A stretch of 64,000 nt of DNA from Flammeovirgaceae bacterium UBA6059 (lineage in GTDB: Bacteria; Bacteroidota; Bacteroidia; Cytophagales; Cyclobacteriaceae): positions 62,001 through 126,000 of the forward strand of contig DIYH01000030.1 of assembly GCA_002435755.1 (NCBI GenBank). The letters run 5' to 3'. This document shows, one piece after another, positions 51,069-60,171 of this stretch. Below the pieces are notes generated by a model that did no database searches, was not told where the DNA came from, and saw only the letters and a list, made by a program, of their open reading frames with translations. A program made the translations under genes and the position numbers. Every line of letters begins with the position of its first letter. The stretch's first letter is position 1.

Positions 51069-51878
51069 ATGATCGTCTTTCCAAACTGCAAGATCAATAT
51101 AGGTCTGCGCATCACAAGTAAGCGCCCTGACGGTTACCACAATATTGAATCCTGCTTCTATCCAATACCTTGGAATGACGCACTAGAAATAACTGAAGCC
51201 GCTGCATTCTCATTTGAAAGTAGCGGCTTAAATATTCCGGGGGATCAAAAATCGAATTTAGTAATCAAAGCTTATGACCTGTTGAAGGTTGAGTTTGATC
51301 TACCTCCAATCAACATTCATCTGCTCAAGTCTATACCGATGGGAGCCGGACTAGGCGGTGGATCTGCAGATGGGGCTTTTATGCTCAAGCTGCTGAATAA
51401 CAGATTTGCACTGCAACTAACTGATGATCAGCTCGAAGAACGAGCACTCGATCTTGGTAGTGACTGCCCCTTCTTTATTAGAAACAAACCTGTTATTGCT
51501 AAAGGGCGTGGAGAGATTTTCGAACCGATCGATCTGGACCTATCAGGAAAGCACATTCTCCTCATCAATCCGGGCATTCATATTGGTAGTAGAGAAGCAT
51601 ATTCAAGTGTCATGCCTGTCGAACCAAAAAACTCGCTGAAGGACCTACTCGAAAATCAACATATTTCAAGTTGGAAAGACCTGATCAAAAACGAATTCGA
51701 ATCCTCGGTATTTACGATAGCCCCAGAAATTTCAGAGATAAAAGAACATCTTTATGATCAAGGAGCACTTTATGCCAGCATGACAGGTTCTGGATCTACG
51801 GTTTATGGGATATTTGACAATGAGCCGAATCCAGGTAAGTTTAAAAGATACACTAACAAAGTTGCCCAATTGAGTTAG
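51069..51878 (+). CDS. ispE: 4-diphosphocytidyl-2-C-methyl-D-erythritol kinase
   Basis: A 269-residue GHMP kinase of the MEP isoprenoid pathway. The N terminus CKINIGLRITSKRPDGYHNIES has the substrate-binding K and D, the ATP loop is PMGAGLGGGSADGAF near residue 93, and the last motif is ASMTGSGSTVYGIF. All three GHMP motifs are intact. It follows fabI by 14 bases and probably shares its transcript. Confidence 0.97.
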   Translation: MIVFPNCKINIGLRITSKRPDGYHNIESCFYPIPWNDALEITEAAAFSFESSGLNIPGDQKSNLVIKAYDLLKVEFDLPPINIHLLKSIPMGAGLGGGSADGAFMLKLLNNRFALQLTDDQLEERALDLGSDCPFFIRNKPVIAKGRGEIFEPIDLDLSGKHILLINPGIHIGSREAYSSVMPVEPKNSLKDLLENQHISSWKDLIKNEFESSVFTIAPEISEIKEHLYDQGALYASMTGSGSTVYGIFDNEPNPGKFKRYTNKVAQLS

Positions 51879-51898
51879 AGACAGATTTGTAATGAAGA

Positions 51899-51917
51899 CT
51901 TCACTGATTGTGAAGTA
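51899..51917. promoter_or_regulatory. Inverted repeat upstream of the EmrB-type exporter
   Basis: ACTTCAC-tgatt-GTGAAGT has perfect seven-base arms and no T run, so it is more likely an operator than a terminator. A near -7 box, TATCTTTC, lies between it and the start at 51950. No regulator gene is adjacent. Confidence 0.4.
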
Positions 51918-51949
51918 AGGAATCGGCTGGCAATGGTTATCTTTCTAAG

Positions 51950-53485
51950 ATGACCTCTCAGCATCACTATCCTCTAGCATGTCCAACAGGTAGGTGGACA
52001 ATCACCGCTACCATAATCGCTTCAGCAATGGCATTCATTGACAGCACGGCACTCAATGTGATTCTCCCAAGTCTTCAAGCTAATCTGCAGGCTAATGCTT
52101 CTGAGCTCTTTTGGGTGCTAAATAGCTATCTACTAATGCTTGCAGCGCTGATCATTGTTGGTGGAAGTCTTGGCGATAAGATAGGACGAGTCAGGGTTTT
52201 TAAGTATGGTATTATCATATTCACAGTAGGTTCTCTCCTATGCGGTCTTTCTACGAACATTGAACAACTAATCATTTTCAGAGGTATTCAGGGTATCGGA
52301 GGCGCATTGATGATCCCAGGATCGCTAGCTATCATATCGGCTACCTTCAGCCCGGAAGAAAAAGGCAAGGCGATTGGTGTTTGGTCATCCGTAACCACCA
52401 TCGTGACCATCTGTGGTCCGGTATTAGGGGGTGCACTGGCCGATCTTGGTCTTTGGCGTATGATTTTCTTTCTTAATCTGCCTCTCGGTATTTTTGCAGG
52501 CTGGATCTCCCAGACCAAAGTACCTGAAAGCCATCAGGAGGGGAGTAGCAAAATAGATTGGTTAGGAGCGGTCCTTCTTGCGCTGGCATTAACAGCAATT
52601 ACCTTTGGTTTTCTGGAAATGCCTGAACGTGGAGCTACCCACTTGGTCGTATTGACGAGTCTCACCATTGGTGTAGTATTAATGATAGTTTTCTTGCTAT
52701 CGCAAAATAAGGCTGATGCGATGGTACCCTTTAGCTTGTTTAGCAACAAAACATTTACAGGAGTAAACTTACTATCATTCTTTCTTTATGCTGGATTAGG
52801 CGGAATGATGCTATTTCTGTCGCTCAATCTAATTCAGATTCAGGGCTATAGTCAGTTTCAAGCTGGGTTGACCTTCCTTCCTTTTTCATTGCTTATGGTC
52901 ATTATAGCCCCACGAGCAGGTAAACTTACAGACAAGTACGGCCCACGAAACTTTTTGATTTTTGGTCCTCTAATTACATCATTAGGTTTCTTAATACTGA
53001 GTTACGTTGGCATGACAGGTGGACCCGCCCATTATTGGACCACCTATTTTCCCGGTTTTATCGTTTTTGCCCTCGGTATGTCGATTACGGTAGTACCACT
53101 AACTACAGCTGTAATGACTAGTGCTGATGAAAGCCAATCTGGGATTGCCTCTGGGATCAACAATAGTGTCACGAGGATCGCCAGCACTTTTATGAATGCT
53201 ATAGCCGGTGCTTTGGCGATTTTCTTATTTGCCCAGTTCATTGAGCAGAGCGCTCTTTTTATCGATGCTCCATTAAATATTCAAAGAAGTATCATCCTGG
53301 AAACCAGCAAACTTGGAGATGCACAGGTACCTGCTTCGCTTCCCGAAGATCTGACAACAGAACTATCGGACCTTTTTCAGGATAGCTTTTTGAGGGTTTA
53401 TAAGGTTATTGGTTGGTTAAGCTGTGGTCTTGCTTTTCTTTCCAGTGTAATTGCTTTTCTGACCGTACCTGCTAAAAATCCTTGA
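51950..53485 (+). CDS. MFS exporter, DHA2 (EmrB/QacA) family
   Basis: A 511-residue carrier with fourteen hydrophobic segments, the DHA2 number. ATIIASAMAFIDSTALNVILPSL carries the DSTALNVALP-like motif of the family, GGSLGDKIGRVRVF is the loop 2-3 motif, and GVWSSVTTIVTICGPVLGGAL is motif C of antiporters. It probably extrudes drugs or other amphiphiles with proton exchange. No membrane-fusion partner is nearby. Its end overlaps the opposite gene by 14 bases. Confidence 0.93.
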   Translation: MTSQHHYPLACPTGRWTITATIIASAMAFIDSTALNVILPSLQANLQANASELFWVLNSYLLMLAALIIVGGSLGDKIGRVRVFKYGIIIFTVGSLLCGLSTNIEQLIIFRGIQGIGGALMIPGSLAIISATFSPEEKGKAIGVWSSVTTIVTICGPVLGGALADLGLWRMIFFLNLPLGIFAGWISQTKVPESHQEGSSKIDWLGAVLLALALTAITFGFLEMPERGATHLVVLTSLTIGVVLMIVFLLSQNKADAMVPFSLFSNKTFTGVNLLSFFLYAGLGGMMLFLSLNLIQIQGYSQFQAGLTFLPFSLLMVIIAPRAGKLTDKYGPRNFLIFGPLITSLGFLILSYVGMTGGPAHYWTTYFPGFIVFALGMSITVVPLTTAVMTSADESQSGIASGINNSVTRIASTFMNAIAGALAIFLFAQFIEQSALFIDAPLNIQRSIILETSKLGDAQVPASLPEDLTTELSDLFQDSFLRVYKVIGWLSCGLAFLSSVIAFLTVPAKNP

Positions 53486-54053
53486 AGTAATCTTCATGAG
53501 CTTCCAGGAATGATTGATATCCGTTGTGTAATGATCTTGCCAGCGAATTACTGATATTATAGTGCATCTCCAGTATCTCAATCAACATCTCCAGGTCGTC
53601 TCTATACAAGGCTAGTTCAGGCATACGATCAAAGAACTTGAAGCCAAACTGCATGTACATCTCCTGAATCTGATAGATATCGGCCAAGTCGGCAACAATC
53701 TCGGGATCCATATATACCACCGCATTAGTCAGAGTAGCCGTTTTCCAGGCATCTATCGACAATACTGGATGAGAATAACCCCAGTCCAATCCATCGATCT
53801 CTCCGAGACTATCCAGTGCTTCTTTTTGGTCTCTAATCACCTTCAGGCCCTCTTCGAAGGAGACAAAGGCAGAGTCTAATTCCTCAATATTGTCTTTCAC
53901 CTCTTGACGAATGCGAATGAGACTGTCATGAGCCATTTGTTCATTAATCACTCCTTCACGCCAGTGGTTGAGGCCTAGCGCTAATAAAACCGCGAATACC
54001 ACAGAAGCAAACTCTACTGCTATCTTTCCAAGACCCGACTTTGATAACTTCAC
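53472..54053 (-). CDS. Small single-pass membrane protein of unknown function
   Basis: A 193-residue protein with one N-terminal membrane segment (VEFASVVFAVLLALGLNHWRE, in the region 13-33). The rest is helical and acidic, with a coiled-coil-like section HDSLIRIRQEVKDNIEELDSAF. It resembles the many short Bacteroidota proteins with a 'GLNHWRE' membrane end (DUF6090-like), whose role is not known. It is convergent with the exporter gene and lies 74 bases after the PorE-like gene on the same strand. Confidence 0.7.
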   Translation of the reverse strand: MKLSKSGLGKIAVEFASVVFAVLLALGLNHWREGVINEQMAHDSLIRIRQEVKDNIEELDSAFVSFEEGLKVIRDQKEALDSLGEIDGLDWGYSHPVLSIDAWKTATLTNAVVYMDPEIVADLADIYQIQEMYMQFGFKFFDRMPELALYRDDLEMLIEILEMHYNISNSLARSLHNGYQSFLEAHEDYFKDF

Positions 54054-54127
54054 TCAAGAAAAGTGAATCATTATCAGAAATAATGCAAGGCGGTACCGGA
54101 TTAATTGAACTTGGAAAAAAGCTTGAT

Positions 54128-56116
54128 CTATTGTTGTTTGCTGGAAACCACGACCCCAGGTTGCATTTTGTTCTCCTCAATTGCGATGATCTCAATTCTT
54201 CGATTGAGCTCTCGACCTTCAAGCTCATCATCATTGGAGGCTAACGGCTTGGTATCTCCATAGCCTATTGCAGTTATGCGCTCAGATGCTATACCATTTT
54301 TGAGTAAATACTCTTTCACCGCCTCTGCTCTATTTTGTGATAGTATCTGATTAGTCGCTTCACTACCTATGTTGTCTGTATGCCCTGCGACCTCTATACT
54401 TAGCATAGGATATTTATTCATAGTGGCTACTAGCTGCTCCAGTACAGGCGCAGTATTGGCAACCAAGTGAAAGGATCTGAATTCAAAATATATATTGTTG
54501 ACAATAGCTTTTTGACCGGAGCGAAACTTGTTTCCAATCATTTCTATCGAAGTGTTGTCCTGCTTACCTCCTTGATATATTGTACTGTAGTTAGAACGTT
54601 CAACAGTTTTTTCCGGTAGGGCTATCGACAAATCGTAGGTCAGATAGGCCGCATCAGTTGGAACATAACTTGTATAGCGACCATCATAGACTTTGGTGTC
54701 ATTAGAGAAGACTTCAACGTGAAACTTGTCTCGGTTAAACACCATTGCCGTATAATAACCATCCTGATCGGTATACGCCACAAAGGATTCATCCTCATAG
54801 GTCTGGGGGTGAAATTTGACTTGAGCGTAAGGCACTGGTAGATCAGTTTTATTATCTACAATCTGTCCCTTGACCTCAATCTTGGCCTCTTTGTGAAAAT
54901 AGTAAATGTCATAGCCGCCATTTGAGTGCAAGCGGTTGGACGCCAGATAGCCCGACTGATCACTTGGTGTCAACTCGAAGTTGACCTCATCATCAAGCGT
55001 GTTGATCGGAAATCCCATATTGACTGGTCGACCCCACTCTCCCTTGTCTTCGATCCATTCTGATTTAAAAATGTCATAGCCGCCTATAGTTCCATCACGA
55101 TTGGAGCTGAAGTAGAGTGTACTGCCATCATGAGAAACAAAAGGGTTCTCTTCATCAGAGCCTTCGTTGTTCACAAGGCCTAGTATTGGGTAAGGTTGAG
55201 TCCATTCTCCACCTTTCAGGTCCATTTGATAGATATCATGACGATCACCACTTCCCTGAGCAAAGAGGATCATATCCTTTTGATCGTTGATAAAGAAATG
55301 AGATCCTACAGGTCGGTCCCGCAGTTTCTCATCAAACTCAACAGCTTCAGTCCAACCATCACCTTCTGAATAGCTACTTATGTAAAGGCTACCATCGTAA
55401 TCATTCTTATAGAAATAAAGGCCCCTGTCATGCTCAATGATCTCAATTTTCGCGTTAGCATAATCAAAATCACCAATGTCGGTAAGAGGTAGCGCTTCTG
55501 ACCACTGACCGTTGGCTTTAGAAGCATGATATACCTGAAACTTCCCGCTTCTGCCACTACCGGATTTTCTGTCCGAAACAAAAACTATTTCCTGATGTCC
55601 ATCAAAGAACGCTGGCGATAGGTCTTCATAACTACTGTTGATACCCTCCGGCAAATGTTCTAACTCATAATCATTTGGGTCATTGTAGTACTTGATGGCT
55701 GATTCGGCCCAATCAAGCAGATAAACCGTCTCATTTCTAATGATATCGCTCTTGTATACACCCATATCCAGGAAAGCTCTGAAATGGTCTATCGCAAGGT
55801 CAAGCTCATATCGCGACATGTGTACTCTACCCATCCAGTAGTTGTAAAACTTATCAACCTTCGCCTCTGTATTTTCAAATTCGAGCAAATCACTAATATC
55901 ACCTCCACGATTCAGTAAATGGTAAGCGATAGTCTTGTGATAGAGATGCCCATTCTCTTCAGGAAATTGTCTTTCAAGATTTTCAGATAGTTCAAGGACA
56001 CCCTGAAAATCTTCTTCATAAAAGTGCAGGTCAATTTGGCGTAATTGATCTTTTCTGGTTTGTGCTGTTAACGTCGTTCCATAGAGGAATAGGACGAATA
56101 AGATCATTCGTTTCAT
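54128..56116 (-). CDS. PorE-like OmpA-family protein of the type IX secretion system
   Basis: A 662-residue exported protein. The signal peptide is MKRMILFVLFLYGTTLTAQ. Domains in order: N-terminal TPR-like helices (20-150), a beta-propeller of PD40 type with repeats such as LSPAFFDGHQEIVFVSDR and ENPFVSHDGSTLYFSSNRDG (170-390), a carboxypeptidase-regulatory-like domain (KGQIVDNKTDLPVPYAQVKF, 395-480), and a C-terminal OmpA peptidoglycan-binding domain (VEVAGHTDNIGS, LSQNRAEAVKEYL, RRIEI). This order matches PorE. The ATG at 56116 is chosen, as a longer frame adds 24 residues before the signal peptide. Confidence 0.85.
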   Translation of the reverse strand: MKRMILFVLFLYGTTLTAQTRKDQLRQIDLHFYEEDFQGVLELSENLERQFPEENGHLYHKTIAYHLLNRGGDISDLLEFENTEAKVDKFYNYWMGRVHMSRYELDLAIDHFRAFLDMGVYKSDIIRNETVYLLDWAESAIKYYNDPNDYELEHLPEGINSSYEDLSPAFFDGHQEIVFVSDRKSGSGRSGKFQVYHASKANGQWSEALPLTDIGDFDYANAKIEIIEHDRGLYFYKNDYDGSLYISSYSEGDGWTEAVEFDEKLRDRPVGSHFFINDQKDMILFAQGSGDRHDIYQMDLKGGEWTQPYPILGLVNNEGSDEENPFVSHDGSTLYFSSNRDGTIGGYDIFKSEWIEDKGEWGRPVNMGFPINTLDDEVNFELTPSDQSGYLASNRLHSNGGYDIYYFHKEAKIEVKGQIVDNKTDLPVPYAQVKFHPQTYEDESFVAYTDQDGYYTAMVFNRDKFHVEVFSNDTKVYDGRYTSYVPTDAAYLTYDLSIALPEKTVERSNYSTIYQGGKQDNTSIEMIGNKFRSGQKAIVNNIYFEFRSFHLVANTAPVLEQLVATMNKYPMLSIEVAGHTDNIGSEATNQILSQNRAEAVKEYLLKNGIASERITAIGYGDTKPLASNDDELEGRELNRRIEIIAIEENKMQPGVVVSSKQQ

Positions 56117-56258
56117 AGCTGGTTGTGTTTTGATATCACTGTAGTGATTTCTTCTCTTGAATATATCTTTCAGAACTCGCGAGCACAAGCTGGGGTTCTC
56201 TCAATAACTAGTATTAACTTGAATTTAGGAGGATTGCTTAGTCAATTAATGGTATCTC

Positions 56259-57203
56259 CTAGGTGCTTAGAAAACTCTGGTAGTCACTAAACACCGTGGA
56301 AGTATTGGGCTCAGAAAAAATTGGGGCCTGAATCCCCCGATCCAAACTGAAGTATTCACGAGGAGTAAGTCCTGTAAATCGCTTCACCTCTTTGACGAAA
56401 TGCATCTGGTCATAGTAGCCATTAGCATATGCCAACGAACCCAGACAATCACGCTCTGGATCAAATGCTGTCTTCATACTCTGGAAAAAACGAAGGATCT
56501 GCGCGTACTTCTTCGGAGACAAACCGAGACGCTCGTTAAATCTTCGCTCAACGGTCTTAACAGAAACTCTCAGTTGATCCGCCAGTTCATTGATCTTGAG
56601 CATACCACCAGAGGAAATCATCTGACCGCACACATGATCAAACATGTCATCAGCTGATTGTTTGGACCTCACCAGCTTTTTTGTAAAAAAAGAGTTGATC
56701 AAAACAACTTGGGTCTTCAGGTCATTTGTAAGCAGTAATTCTTCTTCTAGCTGCTTGATAGCAGAGCCAAAGAGATACTCAGTCGGGACGGACCGGTCTA
56801 TAGTTTCATGTAGAGGAATATTAGTAAAGCGATATAATCCATAGGGCTTGAATCTAACAGCTATTAGAACAGCTCCTTTAAGTTTTACCAGTTGCGGTTT
56901 AGTCTTCAACCCAGCGAGGTGACTGTGACATTTCATCACTGTATCACCCTCATTAGCAAATCTGCGCTCTATCGAATGTGTAGAAAAAATGAGTTCGGCA
57001 GTATTGTCTGGTACGATCAGATGATCTATGTAATGATACTCAGGTAATTTCGAAAAACCCTCCGTCCAAATACAATCAATGTGTTTGCTCAGGGCTGCAT
57101 TGACTGGATATGACCTGTACTGCTCAAAGAACATGGAAGAAATTCCATTCATGATCATGATATTACGCAATACAAACGTGCAAGCTAACTCTTGTTTGCT
57201 CAT
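56259..57203 (-). CDS. AraC-family transcriptional regulator
   Basis: A 314-residue regulator. The N-terminal part (to about residue 170) is of the DUF6597 type (FFEQYRSYPVNAALSKHIDCIW, LIVPDNTAELIFS). The C-terminal double helix-turn-helix has LKINELADQLRVSVKTVERRFNERLGLSPKKYAQILRF and LAYANGYYDQMHFVKEVKRFTGLTPREYFS. The start may be the ATG at 57203 or one a few codons downstream. It is divergent from the XRE-type gene; the target is unknown. Confidence 0.9.
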   Translation of the reverse strand: MSKQELACTFVLRNIMIMNGISSMFFEQYRSYPVNAALSKHIDCIWTEGFSKLPEYHYIDHLIVPDNTAELIFSTHSIERRFANEGDTVMKCHSHLAGLKTKPQLVKLKGAVLIAVRFKPYGLYRFTNIPLHETIDRSVPTEYLFGSAIKQLEEELLLTNDLKTQVVLINSFFTKKLVRSKQSADDMFDHVCGQMISSGGMLKINELADQLRVSVKTVERRFNERLGLSPKKYAQILRFFQSMKTAFDPERDCLGSLAYANGYYDQMHFVKEVKRFTGLTPREYFSLDRGIQAPIFSEPNTSTVFSDYQSFLST

Positions 57204-57384
57204 TGGTCACTTCGTATTTTCAATGGTAGCTAGGTGATAGCTGAATCAAAAATTTTCCCAGCTGGTAACCCAAAAACCTTTCTAATGAGCCAAAAAAGCA
57301 AATGTCGGGGGAATGTCGGGTCTTATTCCAGCGATTAAATTGTGCAAAAGTCCACCTTCGCATAGTCTTGTCATCAAAAAAACA

Positions 57385-58182
57385 ATGGAACAACTTAAGC
57401 AACCACAATTAGGACAAACCATCATTAGTCTTAGACAAAAGAAGCAGCTAACGCAGGAAGAACTGGTCGAGCGATGCAATATCAACGTACGTACACTTCA
57501 AAGAATCGAAGCAGGGGAAGTTACCCCCAGGGATTTTACTGTGCGATCTATTCTGAGCGCATTGGAGTACGATGTTGATGAAGTGCAACGTGCTATCGAA
57601 CAACGCTCCGGGAACAGTAAAATCCAAATGGCCTGGATCGCTGGTGCGATTTATTTTGTGATCGGCCTTATTGAGGCAGTAGTCGATTTTAGCAGGTACG
57701 AGAGTGGGCTGCCGGTCTATTTTGATATGATTTATACGAGTATCAAACTGATCGCAGCGATTTCATTTGTATTCTTCATGGTCGGATTTGTCTCTGTAGG
57801 CCAACGCTATGAAAATTCAATTCTCAAGATCGGGGCATTCCTTATGGCAGGCTCAATCGCGATCATGGCCATCTTTGATGTAGTGTCGCTATTTTCAACC
57901 ATGACCGAAGATGAATTTTTGATTACCAAAGGCATACAAGGTGTCATGTTCGGTGGGGCAGATATCGTAATAGGAATAGGACTGTTCAGACTTGCAGACA
58001 AGTTCGGAGATATTGCTAAGGTGGCAGGTTTACTGGAAATAGCTGCCGGCATCTGCTTTTTAACTTTTGTACTTAGCCTATTTGGACTAATACTATGGAC
58101 GCTCGCCATTATCCTGGAAGTCGTTGTACTTTACCAATGCTATGATAGGGGGCACAACAGTGTCCCTACACTTTCACTTTAG
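57385..58182 (+). CDS. XRE-type helix-turn-helix protein with membrane domain
   Basis: A 265-residue protein. The N-terminal Cro/CI helix-turn-helix is clear (GQTIISLRQKKQLTQEELVERCNINVRTLQRIEAGEV, about 11-48). From residue 82 on it has about six membrane segments, including AWIAGAIYFVIGLIEAVVDF and ICFLTFVLSLFGLILWTLAII. Such fusions of a DNA-binding part to a membrane part are seen in Bacteroidota and may sense the envelope state. The ATG at 57385 is chosen, since the longer frame starts in the repeat-rich gap. No partner gene is obvious. Confidence 0.8.
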   Translation: MEQLKQPQLGQTIISLRQKKQLTQEELVERCNINVRTLQRIEAGEVTPRDFTVRSILSALEYDVDEVQRAIEQRSGNSKIQMAWIAGAIYFVIGLIEAVVDFSRYESGLPVYFDMIYTSIKLIAAISFVFFMVGFVSVGQRYENSILKIGAFLMAGSIAIMAIFDVVSLFSTMTEDEFLITKGIQGVMFGGADIVIGIGLFRLADKFGDIAKVAGLLEIAAGICFLTFVLSLFGLILWTLAIILEVVVLYQCYDRGHNSVPTLSL

Positions 58183-58201
58183 ACCCAACCCTTACGCCTG
58201 C

Positions 58202-59101
58202 TCAGGCCACAGGGTTCACTCCCTGCCTTCTCTTTTCATATCGCTTGATTACAGGGTACAATACAACAGAGAGCAGTATCAATGAGGTACCCCAATAAAA
58301 GCCAGGGTTCATCTCCTCACTTTCCCCAAATACCAGTATAGCCAATACAATACCATAGACCGGTTCTAGGTTTACTGTTAGGTTCACTGTAAATGGCGTG
58401 AGCCTTCTCATGATCTTTATAGAAATGGAATAGGCGTAGACTGTACAAACCAGTCCAAGAATCAATAACCAGAGAAAGTCCTCCTTACCAGGAATGACTA
58501 TACCTTCAAATCCACTGGTCACTAATATGAATAGGAGAATCGCTATAAATGCGCTCAGCATTTCATAGTAGTTGATCACGAAATGATCATGCTTTATCGT
58601 AAATCGAGAGTTGATAATGGTGAAGATGGCTGACAGCAAAGCAGCAGCAATACCTACCATCATACCCCATAGATACTGGAACTCGACATTGAAGATGATT
58701 ATAATTCCGACTAATGCAACGATACCGAGCATCGGCTCAAACCAATGCAGCCTCTTGCCTTTCACCATCAATGGTTCAAGTAAACTCGTCCATAAAGAGG
58801 TGGTCGCCATTCCTGCCAGACTAACAGAAGCTGTGCTAAGTCGTGCTGACTCAAAAAAACAAATCCAATGAAGGCCAATAAGTAGACCAGTACCAGCGAT
58901 TTTAAGTATTTCACCAGGTCCAATATTAAACTTCCCTCGCCTCAACAAGACAAGTATCGCAAGTCCAATAGCTGCGATCAAGGTCCGATAGAACACGACA
59001 TCCACTGCCGGTATGGTAATCAATAATCCTAATACGGCCGTAAAACCCCAGATAAGCACCGTAAAATGCAGCTCAAAGTAGTCTTTTGCGGTAGGACTCA
59101 T
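58202..59101 (-). CDS. EamA-family (DMT) transporter
   Basis: A 299-residue membrane protein with ten hydrophobic segments in two EamA repeats. The second repeat holds YAYSISIKIMRRLTPFTVNLTVNLEPVYGIVLAILVFGE, the typical last-repeat pattern of the RhaT/EamA group. It may export amino acids or other metabolites. It overlaps the LptF/G gene by four bases (ATGA), so it is read from the tgt-lptF/G transcript, although no shared task is clear. Confidence 0.9.
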   Translation of the reverse strand: MSPTAKDYFELHFTVLIWGFTAVLGLLITIPAVDVVFYRTLIAAIGLAILVLLRRGKFNIGPGEILKIAGTGLLIGLHWICFFESARLSTASVSLAGMATTSLWTSLLEPLMVKGKRLHWFEPMLGIVALVGIIIIFNVEFQYLWGMMVGIAAALLSAIFTIINSRFTIKHDHFVINYYEMLSAFIAILLFILVTSGFEGIVIPGKEDFLWLLILGLVCTVYAYSISIKIMRRLTPFTVNLTVNLEPVYGIVLAILVFGESEEMNPGFYWGTSLILLSVVLYPVIKRYEKRRQGVNPVA

Positions 59102-60171
59102 CTCGGCACAGTATAGTACATAATCAGGCCTACACCAGAGAAAATGATATTAGGGATCCATATGGCCAACAAAGGCGGTATTGATCCTGCCTCCGCGCTG
59201 GCACGAACCAGTATAAAGAAGATGATGAATATAAAGGCAATCAAAAAACCCAGGGCGATCTGAAATCCAGCCCCTCCCCTGGCCTTCCTGGCAGATACTA
59301 TCAACCCAATAAACGTAAGGATCACTACCGTGAATGGCTGTGTATAGCGCACGAGTCTTTCGACAATATAGACGAGCGTGTCATCTGCCCCGCGAGACTG
59401 CTGCAAGGCTATGTAATCGTTGAGCTCTGGCATTGTAAATGTCTCATGAAGATGATAAGTATTTTCAAAATCAGATGGCCAGATGGCCAGGGTGGTATCT
59501 ATCTCAAATCCTTTTTCAAAAATCTCCCCACCAGTGACCAGTTTTCTTCTGTTCCAAGCCTTCAGCGTCCATTTTTGTGTGGTGGAATCCCATGCCATTT
59601 GAGTAGCAAACATCTTTTCTTTCAACTCAGTACCCTCAAACGTCTCTAGCGTCACTCTGTAGCCAATATCATTTTGGTTACTATAACGGTCCATGTATAG
59701 ATAGTCCTGAGGCCCTACTTTAAAATGAATGTTGCGCTCAGAGAAGTAATAAGCACCTTTGACATAAGCCACTTCGAAAGCCACCCTTTCCTTATTAGCA
59801 TCCGGTATGATCCATCCATTCAACCCAAAGCTCATCACACCTATGATGATGGAGAACAACGCATACGGCACCATCATTCTGATGAAGCTCGTACCACTTG
59901 CCAGTATAGCTACTATCTCGGTTCTGACGGCCATATTAGCAGTCACGAATACTACTGCAATGAATGAAGTAATTGGTGTTAAAAGACTTGCTATATAAGG
60001 GATGTAATTGAGATAATAGCCAAGTATCTCCCGGGCACCCAGATCATTACGAATGAACTTGTCATTCTTCTCAGTAAAATCAATAACAATTATTATAAAC
60101 ACCAGGATAAGCACTACAAACATGAATGTGCTCAGCAGCTTTTTCAAGATATATCGATCAAGGATCTTCAT
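59098..60171 (-). CDS. LptF/LptG-family LPS export permease
   Basis: A 357-residue YjgP/YjgQ-type protein. Three N-terminal membrane segments (MKILDRYILKKLLSTFMFVVLILVFIIIVIDF and others) are followed by a periplasmic beta-jellyroll (about 120-265) and three more at the C terminus. It would form, with LptB, the ABC exporter that lifts LPS from the inner membrane. It starts directly after the tgt stop. The order tgt-lptF/G is common in Bacteroidota. Confidence 0.92.
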   Translation of the reverse strand: MKILDRYILKKLLSTFMFVVLILVFIIIVIDFTEKNDKFIRNDLGAREILGYYLNYIPYIASLLTPITSFIAVVFVTANMAVRTEIVAILASGTSFIRMMVPYALFSIIIGVMSFGLNGWIIPDANKERVAFEVAYVKGAYYFSERNIHFKVGPQDYLYMDRYSNQNDIGYRVTLETFEGTELKEKMFATQMAWDSTTQKWTLKAWNRRKLVTGGEIFEKGFEIDTTLAIWPSDFENTYHLHETFTMPELNDYIALQQSRGADDTLVYIVERLVRYTQPFTVVILTFIGLIVSARKARGGAGFQIALGFLIAFIFIIFFILVRASAEAGSIPPLLAIWIPNIIFSGVGLIMYYTVPR

